A stretch of 34,500 bases of DNA from Pelargonium cotyledonis. Lineage: Eukaryota; Streptophyta; Magnoliopsida; Geraniales; Geraniaceae. Made by a program: the position numbers and the translations under genes. Location of the stretch: assembly GCA_036897625.1 (NCBI GenBank), contig JAYMTA010000219.1, positions 1 to 34,500 on the forward strand. Reading direction: 5' to 3'. The notes under the pieces were generated by a model that was not told the origin of the DNA, did not search any database, and saw nothing but the letters and a program-made list of their open reading frames with translations. Each line of letters opens with the position of its first letter. Position 1 is the stretch's first letter. Below, in pieces: positions 11,360 through 21,600 of this stretch.

Positions 11360-12174
11360 AAAGTTTATTAAGGTTTTTCCTGTTTTGTAAGAAAATGTAT
11401 GGATATAGCCAATTTTTGGATTGTGGTGTCTCTAGACACTCCTTTTGGGGATGACTTGAATCTTGTTTAGCTACATTAGGTCTTCATGGTCTGTATTTTA
11501 ACCTCTATTTGCTCTATGAATTAACTTTCAATGTTTTCATGATACCATCTGAAAATTAATTAAGAAGCTAAAATGGTAAATATGTTGTAGGTGCTTCAGC
11601 TATAGTGGGTCGGGCCAAAAAAACTCCCGTGTTTTTATTTTTCAACTTTTATTAGTCGTGTCTTGTTCCACTAAGAGGCGAGACATATTTTGACTAACGA
11701 AAAAATTTGTTTGACAAAAACACGTGTTTTTTAGCCTGTAATCCGCATTGCCAGGTATTCATTGATATGTTTGCACTATTTGCCGTTTGATTTTTATGGT
11801 TCAAATTAGAAAAACTTGACTCAAACTCGACTTAAAAGATGCATTAGGTCGTGGGTTTACTTAGAGTGCTATACCACATAGCGTGCAAAAATGTGAGTTG
11901 AATTTCAACTGATCAAATTCAATCTGTCGGGTCTAACGTTGTCCTTCCCTAGTAAGGGAAGCCATTGTTTTTCCCTACTGAGATATGCATAAAAATTTAC
12001 AATGTAACTGTCATTTTTGCCGGGAAATTAACGGTATCTTTTTGCTGGCTCTAAGGCCACAGACCTCTCTATCCACAAAACCGTTGGCTCTCACTCAAAT
12101 CCAATCCTCTTCTTCACTAAACTCTCACCAAAAACCACATCACATCACACCAAAAAAAGCTCAGAGCTTCATCA
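11360..12174. other. Spacer between the coiled-coil gene and CSP41A
   Basis: The first part is the coiled-coil gene's 3' UTR. An imperfect inverted repeat spans about 11610-11745: GGCC(A)AAAAAA...CGTGTTTTT on the left matches GGCTAAAAAACACGTGTTTTT on the complementary strand at the right, with a second inner pair (TTAGTC / GACTAA). It may be a small foldback MITE. The last ~130 bp before 12175 are C/T-rich and look like the CSP41A 5' UTR. Confidence 0.4.
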
Positions 12175-14702
12175 ATGGCTGCTCTAGCTTCCTCCACCTC
12201 CTCCTCTCTCCTGTTCTCTTCCCACAACCTCTCCAAATTCCCAACAACCCATTCTCTGTCTCTTCCTTCTTCTCTACGCTTCTCTCAATCTCTCTCTTCC
12301 TCTCTCTCAATCTCTCCATCTCACATCAACTGCTCTTCTGGGTTTTCCAGGAGATTCTGTGTCTCTGTGAGAGCCAGTGCTGTGGTGGAGAAGAAGAAGG
12401 TGCTCATTGTCAATACCAACAGTGGAGGACATGCTGTGATTGGGTTCTACTTTGCTAAGGAGCTTCTGGGTTCTGGCCATGAGGTCACCATTTTGACCGT
12501 TGGTGATGAGGGTTCTGATAAAATGAAGAAGCCCCCATTTAGCAGATTCTCGGTTGGATTCATAAAGATTGCAACTTTTAGTGTATTTGTTTCTGTGTTT
12601 TTTGTTAGGTTTGTAAAAATTGCATCTTTTGTGTGTTTTTGCATCTGGGTTTTTTGTCAGGTTCGTGAAAATTGCATTTTTCGTATCTGGGTTTTAGTTA
12701 GTTTCTTCAAAATTGCGTCTTTTGTGTGTTTTTGTATATGGGTTTTCAGTTAGTTTAGTAAAAATTGCATCTTTTTGGGTGTTTTCCTATCTGGGTGTTT
12801 GTTAGCTTCTTTAAAATTGCATCTTTTTGTGAGTTTTTGTATCTGAGTTTTTAGTTACTTGTAAAAATTGCATCTTTTTTAGCGTTTTTGTATCTGGATT
12901 TTCTTAGTTAGATTATGAATGATCCTTCAACTATACACTAATCATCAACGATCGTCAAACTATTCGATTTCATCGTATCTGTTTGAGTATGCATGTGAAA
13001 TTTGTTAAATTACGGGCTATTCGATCTCAGAATCAATTGAACATTAAAATGAAAATGATATCAGTTCGATGATTTAAACTATGGTGAGCTTTATTGATTC
13101 GAAAATTGGGGGGTTTAGGAAATTGTGAGTGCTGGAGGCAAAACAGTGTGGGGAGAGCCATCTGATGTTGGGAAGGTAGTGGGAGGAGCTGTGTTTGATG
13201 TGGTGTTGGACAACAATGGCAAGGACCTAGATGCTGTCAGGTTTTAAACTCTTTCTCTAACCTCCTTAGTTTTTGTTTGTTTTCCGAATTCGGATTAGAT
13301 CCAACTTGCTTGGTTCGGGTTTGCATCTTGAACCCGAACTCATCGAGCCTGTCTTACGTGACCCGATCCACAATTGCGAGTCTTGTGCAATGAATCGCTC
13401 ATTGTTTTGATAGACACTGATGTCCATATGTAGGCCTGTGGTCGATTGGGCAAAGTGTTCTGGGGCGAAGCAATTCCTGTTCATCAGCAGCGCTGGTATC
13501 TATAAAGCTACCGAAGAGCCTCCTCACGTCGAAGGGGTATGTTTCTTCGTTGAAATGTTTGAAAGTCTCGTGCACTGAAATGCTCTTTTGACCAAAAGAT
13601 TCAGTGTTGCAGGATGCTGTGAAAGCGGATGCTGGTCACGTTGCGGTGGAGAAGTACATTGCGGAAGTCTTTGGCAGCTGGGCATCATTCCGTCCCCAAT
13701 ACATGATTGGATCCGGCAACAACAAAGATTGCGAAGAGTGGTTCTTCGACAGTAAGTCATTACGACAGATTCTTGTATGTTATAATCCGTCCAATTGCTA
13801 GATTCATCTCTCAAAACGGATAAAACAGGTGTAACCCGATGTAAGGTGAAAATTAGTGACTCCATATAATGGAACCAAATTATTTTCGGGTGGGGGTTGG
13901 GTCAGGCTCACCCTCACCTCTTGCGAATTGTGGTAGGGTTAGGCCTTTTCAACCCAAAACCCAAGTTGCCAGCTCTAGGATAGTATTAAGTTGTCATAAG
14001 AAGCACAGAGAAAATGCATAGCAACAACTAGCTTAGCAAAAGAGATAGTAAATGATACGATGGAATGGAAGAATATGAAGAATATACGAGCAGAGGATCC
14101 TAAAGAGTTTATGACACGAGCTCTACTTAACACAGATCTAATCTATGCAGGAATTGTCCGGAACAGGCCAGTGCCAATCCCGGGCTCAGGGATGCAACTC
14201 ACAAACATATCCCATGTTAAGGACTTATCTTCTATGCTAACTTCAGCTGTTGAGAACCCAGATGCAGCATCTGGAAACATCTTCAACTGTGTAAGCGATC
14301 GTGCTGTGACCCTAGATGGAATGGCTAAACTATGTGCTAAAGCAGCCGGTCTCCCGGTCAACATTGTGCATTACAATCCAAAAGCTATTGGAAAAGATGC
14401 AAAGAAAGCTTTTCCTTTCCGTAATATGGTAACAACAATTCCTCTATGCAAAACAAAAAAGTTTGAAAGTTTGTATCTATATCAACTACAAGTATTAATG
14501 CATTTCGTGTATTGTGCAGCATTTTTATGCAGAACCAAGAGCTGCCAAGGAAATCTTGGGGTGGCGTAGTGCGACAAACTTACCTGAAGACTTGAAGGAG
14601 CGATTTGAAGAGTATGTGAAGATCGGGAGAGACAAGAAGCCCATGACATTCGAGTTAGACGACAAGATACTTGAGTTGCTTAAAGTTCCGGTAGCCGTGT
14701 GA
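12175..14702 (+). CDS. CSP41A: Chloroplast stem-loop binding protein of 41 kDa a (CSP41A)
   Basis: Atypical short-chain dehydrogenase-fold protein that binds plastid RNA, known for endoribonuclease activity on stem-loops and for a role in stabilising plastid transcripts. I join six exons: 12175-12552, 13119-13240, 13434-13536, 13613-13751, 14151-14428 and 14520-14702. The product is 400 aa (Arabidopsis about 406). Residues 1 to about 67 form a Ser-rich transit peptide ending near VRASA. A Rossmann-like strand and glycine turn ([15 protein letters not shown]) lies at 76-90. Further family landmarks are [20 protein letters not shown], the [21 protein letters not shown] block, [11 protein letters not shown] and the C-terminal [11 protein letters not shown]. 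All introns are GT...AG. The start is the first ATG after a pyrimidine-rich leader. Its 3' end faces RanGAP1, with about 640 bp between stop codons. Confidence 0.95.
12555..12915 (+). repeat. ~50-bp tandem repeat in CSP41A intron 1
   Basis: About seven copies of a T-rich unit lie back to back. Each opens with a variant of TAAAAATTGCATCTTTT, continues with GTGTGTTTTTGTATCTGGGTTTT and ends near AGTTAGTT. Copies vary in length from about 40 to 55 bp and have diverged by substitutions and short indels. Several copies contain TTAG or GTCAG, which resemble weak 3' splice sites. The array occupies most of the 566-bp first intron. Confidence 0.75.
13885..13979. mobile_element. Truncated hAT-like MITE, same family as 26158-26400
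   Basis: It lies in CSP41A intron 4. The right part reads TTTTCAACCCAAAACCCA followed by TTGCCAGCTCTA, nearly identical to the right end of the complete element in DGP3 intron 6. No left terminus is present, so this is a 5'-truncated or solo end. Confidence 0.5.
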
Positions 14703-15341
14703 GTAAAAGTGCACTTCGACTGAATCAAGAGATTTTGTGTATTCTTCTTTTATCCTATGTACCTGCACTTTCTTTCCCACAAAATAATGTAAGTTTTTCG
14801 ATCACCGAAAGTAAATGAAATGAATAAAATCATCAAATTTCTTCCAGATAAAATCTCGTTCTGCAGTATATACAATAATGAAAAAAAAAATACCTCAGAT
14901 ATTATGTGAGATTTGAGTACCTCTTCCGATTCGGAAAGAAACTGGCCACTCCTCCAAAAATCAACATAATTTCAGATGTTAACAAATAAATGCCGAAATT
15001 TGAAATGGCAAAAACACATTCCATTAATACAAGTAGCATAAACTTTGAGACCAGTCTAAAAAAAAATTACATGTTTTTGCTACCAGAGAAACTGCTAGAA
15101 CCTAAATCTAGTTCATGAGCAATATCTAAAACTAAATCCAGTTTCCAGGTACAATAGAGCATACAACAAGCAACCTTGTATCTTTTGAGCACTGGAGGAT
15201 AAAATAAAATAAGGATATAGAAAACACTTCCGACGATTGCTCTTTGAACGGATGAAACTACCAAGTTGATGTAGCTCAACTAGCTCATACAGATATGAAG
15301 TTGTAAACAGGACCAATCCAACATGCGTAGGATTGGAACTA
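14703..15341. other. Convergent 3' region of CSP41A and RanGAP1
   Basis: It holds the facing 3' UTRs of the two genes. AATAAA-like signals are visible downstream of CSP41A (AATGAAATGAATAAAATC, about 14813-14830). No other gene or repeat is recognisable. Confidence 0.45.
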
Positions 15342-16964
15342 CTATTCGTTTTGCTTGATTTCAAGACCCCTGAGCTTCGATTCCAGTTCATCCTCATTAT
15401 GAGCACCCTCTTCATCAGTCTCATCAAACTCTTCTCCATCGGGGTCGTTCTCATCCAGTGGTGCCAGCTTGTCAGGGGAATTCTTGAAGATGTCCTTCAC
15501 TTCATCAATCCCTTCATCGGATATGAAATTACCATTAATGTTCAGCAACTCAAACCCTGGTTTGTTCACAACAGCCTGTGCCAAGAGCCTTGCCCCAGCC
15601 CTTCTGATTAAGTTTGTGCTGAGATCAACTTCCTTCAGCTGGCTGTGACCCTCTTCCAAAGCTTTGCTGATCAAAATAGTACCTTCGTCTTTTAATTCAT
15701 TCTCAGCCAGATTTAACTTGGTCAGGAATTTTTTTGCAGCTATACAGTCAGCTAAAGAAGCAGCAGCTTTGATAGTAATATCATTTCCAGCCATATCCAG
15801 GACTTCGAGTGAAGGTGCATACTCCTTGAGAGCATTGGCAAGAGCTTCAGCCCCATCATCCTCCAAGTTCAGATAACTGAGGTAAACCTCAGTAAGATCA
15901 GCAAATGCAGATAATGATTTACTTAACGACAACCCAGCCTCCACACCAAACATATTGTCACGCAGATCAAGCTTCTTTAGACGTACACATGTTGCAAGTG
16001 CTTCAACGAGAGAAACTCCCCCTTCTAGGCCTATCCTTGTCGAAGAGCACCTGAAGTCCTCCAAAACAGGAGAGCGCTTCACTATTTTAGAAATAGCAAC
16101 CGCCCCTTCATCTCCTGTCATGTTATTGTGAAAGTGAAGGACTCTAAGTTTCTCTGTAGAAGGAATCAGCTCACAAACTGCTCGTGCAGCTTCCTCTGAG
16201 ATGCCATCATTTATCAGATAAAGCACTTCCAAATTACTCTGTGATTTCAGAAGTGCCCCAAATGCCCTAACTCCTTTTTCACCCATTGCATTGTTCGAAA
16301 GGTTGAGACACCTCAATTGACAACCTTCCAGCACAGAAGAAAATATCTGCATGACTTGAAGAGCTTCTTCCTCTGGTCTTCCTGCAATAAAATCTGATAG
16401 GTCTACTTCTGTCAACTGATCTTTGATGGATAACAAGATGGGCTCAGCAACACGGGCTGCACCCTCTCCAAAACTTCTATTGCTGAAACATATCTTAGTA
16501 TACGAGTTTCCTGGCACACTTAATGGGTTTAGAAGCTCCTCAGCTTCATCTGCTTCAATGAATGCCCGTTGACCCCCAGATATATCAAAAATAGTTTCAT
16601 GTCCAGCAACAACCTTGTCCACTATCGTCACCTTGCTGTCTTCTTTTTTTCCAGGGCCTCTTTTAAGAACCTCCAACATAAGCTTACTGGATTCCTTGGC
16701 ATAAGTTTGTACTGCAGAAGTTCCATCACCGTCTGGTTCCTTCTCAAAAAGTTGGTTTGCAGTTGCAAACGCTAACTCTTCTATTTGCTTGGCATCCTCC
16801 TCAGCCTCCTCTTTACTTAGCATGCCATATTTTCGAGTAAAAATGGATGGAGTAGTGAGATTCTTGGTCATTCGCTCCACAAGCATTACCCTTGTACTCT
16901 GGCTAGGGGGCCAAAGTTTGATCGGCATTGCACGTTGGTTAAAAGTATGAGATATAGCATCCAT
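15342..16964 (-). CDS. RANGAP1: Ran GTPase-activating protein 1 with WPP domain
   Basis: Stimulates GTP hydrolysis by Ran and so maintains the RanGTP gradient for nuclear transport and, in dividing plant cells, spindle and cell-plate functions. One uninterrupted coding exon encodes 540 aa (Arabidopsis RanGAP1 about 535). The N-terminal plant-specific WPP domain (about 15-115, with LWPP at 17-20) targets the nuclear envelope. A leucine-rich-repeat domain follows (about 200-480), with units such as LRVLHFHNNMTGDEGAVAI and LKKLDLRDNMFGVEAG, and then the acidic tail (LDENDPDGEEFDETDEEG) and a short basic/Leu-rich end. The start is the first ATG, 6 bp after a good acceptor (AG at 16972-16971). A leader intron (17910-16971) has donor ACAG/GTACGA, so the 5' UTR comes from a separate exon at about 18110-17911. 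Confidence 0.96.
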   Translation of the reverse strand: MDAISHTFNQRAMPIKLWPPSQSTRVMLVERMTKNLTTPSIFTRKYGMLSKEEAEEDAKQIEELAFATANQLFEKEPDGDGTSAVQTYAKESSKLMLEVLKRGPGKKEDSKVTIVDKVVAGHETIFDISGGQRAFIEADEAEELLNPLSVPGNSYTKICFSNRSFGEGAARVAEPILLSIKDQLTEVDLSDFIAGRPEEEALQVMQIFSSVLEGCQLRCLNLSNNAMGEKGVRAFGALLKSQSNLEVLYLINDGISEEAARAVCELIPSTEKLRVLHFHNNMTGDEGAVAISKIVKRSPVLEDFRCSSTRIGLEGGVSLVEALATCVRLKKLDLRDNMFGVEAGLSLSKSLSAFADLTEVYLSYLNLEDDGAEALANALKEYAPSLEVLDMAGNDITIKAAASLADCIAAKKFLTKLNLAENELKDEGTILISKALEEGHSQLKEVDLSTNLIRRAGARLLAQAVVNKPGFELLNINGNFISDEGIDEVKDIFKNSPDKLAPLDENDPDGEEFDETDEEGAHNEDELESKLRGLEIKQNE

Positions 16965-16970
16965 GTCAAC

Positions 16971-17910
16971 CTAATCTGAAACCAAGTGGTGCATCCAAAT
17001 TAACATTCAACTGGCATCAACATGCACATCAAATAGTGAACGAAAGCACATCCAAAGAGATTAGCCAGCACTTCTAGAAAAGAGCTCTGAGTTAGGAGGA
17101 AACTGAAACAGCTTCTCTTTCGTTCATTAATCAAACAATAACCTTTATAAAAATTATGAAATTTCAAATTGTTTTGACCGTCAATTTAACATCCAGGTCC
17201 GAGTTCAAAACTGAATTTTGAAGCAAATCCACACAATAAGAGACCTTCAAACTAACAACAAACAGCAACAATCCCAATTCCCTACAACAGCAACAAAAAA
17301 TATAGACCTTCAAACTAAAAAAAATACTCCCAATTCCCAACATTACAGGTTTACTTCCATTACAGAACATCAACAATCATCTTAAACTATGCACAGTTAG
17401 ATTTACAGGTCCTCAATTAATGGAAAAGAAATTATAAATTCCATCATTTCCATCAGCAACCAATCAAACACAAATTCCAATCAGAACAAGTTCAGCAACT
17501 AAACATATCTGTGTGTGTGTTTCAACAAACAAACACACATGTATAAGTGGGTGACAACAAGTTCCGCAACAAAGCAACTAAGCAGATAAAATTATATGTA
17601 CACAGATATCCCACAGCTTCCATTAATTCTTTGAGCAACCCATCAAACACAGTTCCTAATCAGAGCAAGTTCAGCAACTAAACACACACACACACATAAA
17701 TATATGAAAAAAATTCAATCATTTCCTTCGGCAAGCAATCAAACACAGTCTCTAATCAACAACTAAACTAAACAGACAAACACAATCCATCCACAGATCT
17801 GAAAACAAAACCGCACATCAATCCGTTAGATCGCTCACAAAATCGAGAGCAACAATACGTTACAAACCCAATCTCGCACCATAACACAAAATGAAAGGCC
17901 CAAATCGTAC
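16971..17910 (-). other. Leader (5' UTR) intron of RanGAP1 with internal repeats
   Basis: The donor at 17910 (minus strand ACAG/GTACGATT) and acceptor at 16971 (TTTCAGATTAG/GTTGAC) frame an intron just upstream of the ATG. Inside are three related direct repeats at about 17441-17505, 17613-17690 and 17714-17770. They share CAATCAAACACA, CAGA(A/G)CAAGTTCAGCAACTAAACA and adjacent (TG)n or (AC)n runs. Long first introns in 5' UTRs often enhance expression in plants; whether this one does is not shown by the sequence. Confidence 0.65.
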
Positions 17911-18110
17911 CTGTACTGATGGAGAACCCTAAATTGCCTCGAGAAACAACCACAAAACACGCGTAAACCCTAGAAATGGAGGCGAGCAAAACGAGAGAGA
18001 TGGAGATTTTGGGTAAAATCGATCTGGGAATTAGGATTTTAATGCAATAATTCGATCCTCTCTCTCTCTCTCTCTCTTCGAAACTCAAAAACAGTGCGTG
18101 CGATGAGAAT
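17911..18110 (-). other. RanGAP1 untranslated first exon with (GA)n tract
   Basis: It is upstream of the leader-intron donor on the minus strand. It contains a (GA)n run (plus-strand TC repeat at about 18057-18078) and the phrase CTAGGGTTTACGCG, a telo-box-like AGGGTTT motif common in promoters and leaders of plant housekeeping genes. The exact transcription start is unknown, so the outer boundary is approximate. Confidence 0.5.
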
Positions 18111-18188
18111 TGGAGGGAAATTATTTTATCGCTCTCCTTCTCTTAAGCTTTCAAAAAAAGATTAGGTAATGAGTGCGTGTTTGAGGGC

Positions 18189-18190
<2 letters not shown>

Positions 18191-18220
<30 letters not shown>
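18191..18220. repeat. Uninterrupted T30 homopolymer
   Basis: There are thirty consecutive T on the plus strand, in the spacer between the RanGAP1 leader and the F-box gene. It may be a slippage product, a decayed retroposon tail or a nucleosome-excluding tract in the promoter. Its length may also be affected by sequencing. Confidence 0.85.
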
Positions 18221-18222
<2 letters not shown>

Positions 18223-18240
18223 GATTCCCAACGTTTAGAA

Positions 18241-18400
18241 AGACGTAACTGCCCCCAGTTTAGTTATGTATTTACATGCTGAGGGATTGGGCCTTTTGGG
18301 CTTGAATGGCCCAATGTATGTAAAGACGTAATTGCCCCCAGCTTAGTTTGGTATTTACAGACTGAGGCTTGGGCCTGCTAAGCTTGAAGGCCCAACTAAT
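18241..18400. promoter_or_regulatory. Tandem promoter duplication with TGGGCC/GGCCCA (site II-like) motifs
   Basis: Two copies lie head to tail (18241-18323 and 18324-18400). Each begins AGACGTAA(C/T)TGCCCCCAG, has GTATTTACA in the middle and GGGCC...GCTTGAA(T/G)GGCCCAA near the end. Each copy therefore carries a TGGGCC and a GGCCCA. A further GGGCCCAAATTAGTTGGCC follows at about 18430. TGGGCC/Y elements are bound by TCP factors and enriched in promoters of plant housekeeping genes. The block is upstream of RanGAP1 (minus) and about 470 bp upstream of the F-box gene (plus). Confidence 0.55.
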
Positions 18401-18867
18401 GCCGTTACATGCTTCTCTAAAACTGGTTTTGGGCCCAAATTAGTTGGCCACACAGACTTCAATTTCTGGGACAGTATTTTGGGACTTTTTATCAGACTTA
18501 ACCAATGAGACATAGAGTCGATAAAAAGTTGTACGATAAAACTACGTACATTTATAAGTAACTTTCACACCTATAAATGTTTATGATCCGTACTGTCCGG
18601 TTACACGTTATTTGTAGAACTAATAATTGTTTGCAATGTCTAATTTAGTCTATTTTTTGCACCGTTAAATGTACACATGTTAGCTCAACTATATACCAAA
18701 CAAATGAAAAGCATAAAAACAAAAATCAGTTGAATCCTCTTCCTCCCGCGCATGATTTAGCTGTGAATTCAACTAAACTCGAATATATATCATCTCAGTG
18801 ACGATCCGAAACCCGAAATTCGAATCATCGAAAATCGAAATCTAAAAGAAAGCAACGACGTTAACAA

Positions 18868-20023
18868 ATGGAAGCAACAAGAGACCTCCCGGAAGAGATC
18901 ATGGTGGAGATACTCACAAGCAAGGTTCATGTGCGTTCAAAAATCTTGGCATGCTCTGTTCCAAAACCCTACCTTCACCGCCACGCAATCCCGCCGATGC
19001 CCCAACGGCTACCTCCCCGTCGTCCGGAGATGCAAACCCACCGGCAAAAGAGTCATCTCCCTCGTCACTTCCACCCCACGCGCCGCCGTGGTGGCTGACA
19101 TCCCCATCCCCTGTTCCGGCGACAACCCGAACTTTCGTTTCAAGATCGTCGGGTCTTGCAACGGCGTGATATGCCTCTCTACCGCCGCCGGGACCAAGAC
19201 CCTTCTCTTCAACCCCGTCACCGGAGAGTTCAAGAAGCTTCCGGAACCCCAAGTTGGGTTGTCCGGGGCAGACATGGCTGTCGGTTTCGGGTATGACCCG
19301 AGGAGTGGTGATTACAAATTTGTTCGTATCCACGACCCGTACCAGGATCCGATAACTGATCAATTGGTTTCAAGGGTCGACGTGTATGCTCTTAGTACCA
19401 ATTCTTGGAGACACGTCGAGAGGGCGATGGACGGGTTGGTAATGGATCGGGTCAGCAAGATGTGCGCCAACGGGGTTTTGTATTGGAAGGCGGCCCATGC
19501 TCAAAACGGGTCGGGTCATCCCTTTATTATGACGTTCTATTTGGGCGCGGCGGAAACTTTAAGAAAGATTGCGTTGCCGTTCAGACTAACCAATATTGAC
19601 CAGAGCTCGTGGAATCTCACGACAATCGAGAACTCACTTGCACTGGTAGCATGTCACAGCAAGAATTCAAATCCCGAATTTGAAATTTTGGTTCTAAAAC
19701 AAATGAGATGGAGATGCGTCAAGAGAATCAAGATCGACTCACAAATTAAAATACAAAGAGTGGTGGGTTGTTGCGGCGAAAATGAGGATATCTTAGTGAA
19801 GGCGTGCTCGGGGATGGCTCTCATCGACACGAACAGTCGAAGAGTGACGAATATTAAAATTAAAGGGTTGGCGGAGCCGATCAAGGTGATGAATTACATT
19901 GAGAGCTTGGTGAGTGTTGATGGAGAGAAGCTGCTAGGTTCTTCGAGGAAAAAACATGGTGTTTCCATGGTGTTTTATTTGTTCTTCGTTGCTATTTTCT
20001 GTTTTAATGTTATTTCAACATGA
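18868..20023 (+). pseudogene. F-box/FBA-domain gene with a frameshifted F-box
   Basis: F-box proteins are substrate adaptors of SCF ubiquitin ligases. This intronless gene opens at 18868 with a correct F-box start (LPEEIMVEIL), but the match jumps from that frame to the +1 frame at about 18920. The second half of the F-box (RFMCVQKSWHALFQNP) and the whole downstream region are in the new frame to the stop at 20021-20023. Against the usual spacing, about 20 nt (the LPVKSL part) are missing at the jump. The downstream part has the F-box-associated pattern: VGSCNGVICL, TLLFNPVTGEFKKLPEP and VGFGYDPRSGDYKFVRI. If translation starts at the internal ATG 18929, a 364-aa protein results that lacks the first helices of the F-box and should bind SKP1 poorly. 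No splice sites explain the jump. A sequencing error cannot be excluded. Confidence 0.75.
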
Positions 20024-21600
20024 TTTACACTTCCTATTCACAGATTCATTGTACATTCCTACTCATAATTTAACGTTAGGCTTCGAAACAACTTACTTCT
20101 TGAACAAGGCAACTAAAAAGTTTGAATGTAACTCATTTAGATAGATAATTAATTAACAACACATAAGTGAAAATCATGTTGAGGACTAAGTAGATTCGAT
20201 CACCGAGAGATAGGTTATAATAACCAGTGGACCATTAGTGACCCCACCCGATTATATTAGGATCATAGAAACATAAAGTATGGGTTCAACGCAAAAGTAT
20301 ATACTTTTAGCTCGACCCAAACAAGGTCTATAAATCATTTTGCTTATAAAATGAGCCTCTAAACAATAATTTCAAGTTCATACCAACAACAAAAAATTAT
20401 GGATGCTCGCTAAATCTGAGAAACCTTCATCAAGACAATGATACATGCATGTTTTCTGTCAACCCGTGTAACCGTGAGTCAAACAAACTCGACTTTAGTT
20501 TCGACCCGCAATCTGATTTGTCAAGTACAACAAATTAAAACAATCTATTATAGATATTTTTATATTTTTATAAAAAAAAAAACATGAATAATGGCTTACA
20601 CGTGTAAACTAACATTTTGTGCATGCCAGCTGTATCCCACCTGGCATGATGTTACAGTGTGTGACAGAGACATGCCACAATATTTTTCACATCTGTCGGT
20701 GTTCTTTGTGCCACGTCAGAAATCCAATAATTTTTTTTATAAAAATCCACATATTATTAATATTTTAAAATCAGACATAAAATTAATTATTTGATTTATT
20801 TGATAGCTTGTTACATTCATTAATATTTTTTATCAATTAATTTGTTTATTATAATAAAAAATAATAATGAGTCTCAGTTTTTGTTGTGTTATTAGGGAAA
20901 ATGTTTGGTATTTGGTCCAACTCATACCAACCAAGCTTCCATCAATTTAGGTTAGTTGGTTTTGGGGACATTTTGTCTTTAATTAAATCATGTGGTCGGT
21001 TTTGTTTATTCATCTTTGTGTGTATCTCTTCAAGATCCAATGTTCTTTTCTTCTTCATTCTACCCTCGATGTCGATGAACTCGAGTACAAAATGTGCATA
21101 AACAATTGTGATATTCGATTGAACGGATGTCTAAAAGTGCATGGTGTTTGAGTTGACAAGTCATTCAAACTGAATGAGCATTCACTAGCATTAAACGATC
21201 GTTCGTTGTTCGGTACAATTCCAATATAGCATATATTTCATATAAAACTCGAGAACCAGAATTGTCCACTTTGGACAGAGCATTGATCCAATCATTTACT
21301 AAAACTAATAAAAAGAACGATAATCAATTAAAACTAATATAACTTATTATTTTGTTATTCAAAATTCAAAATATTGATAAGTATGGTAATAAAACTAGAC
21401 CCAAACATTTATCAGATCAAGTCGAGTCGGGTAAATTCACACTTTACACTCAAAACTCAAAATTCTATTGTGTTGAACCCGACACAAAATTTGAATGGCC
21501 ATCTATACTCTGCTATGGTAAAAAAGAAGCAATAGGGGTTGAGAGTGAGTAGCAAGAAGGGCTTTTCTCCAACCACACAGCAAAAGCAAAAAATAGCAAT
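20024..21600. other. AT-rich spacer upstream of the cyclin gene
   Basis: There is no supported gene. It contains AT-rich sequence, a few GGGTCG/ACCCGA words (about 20450-20520 and 21420-21490) like those of the MITE family seen elsewhere, and a stretch with repeated GTGTGTGACAG / CCACAATATT and GCCACGTCAG motifs (about 20640-20720). None of these could be bounded as an element. Confidence 0.4.

Noticed and set aside
11985..12458. 157-codon plus-strand open frame starting upstream of CSP41A
   Set aside because: It is a shifted frame over the CSP41A leader and transit-peptide region; the C/T-rich composition keeps several frames open.
12555..12915. Regular repeats considered as a CRISPR array
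   Set aside because: The units are back to back with no unique spacers, in an intron of a plant nuclear gene.
18914..19363. 149-codon minus-strand open frame
   Set aside because: It is antisense to the FBA region of the F-box gene, kept open by GC-rich codons on the plus strand.
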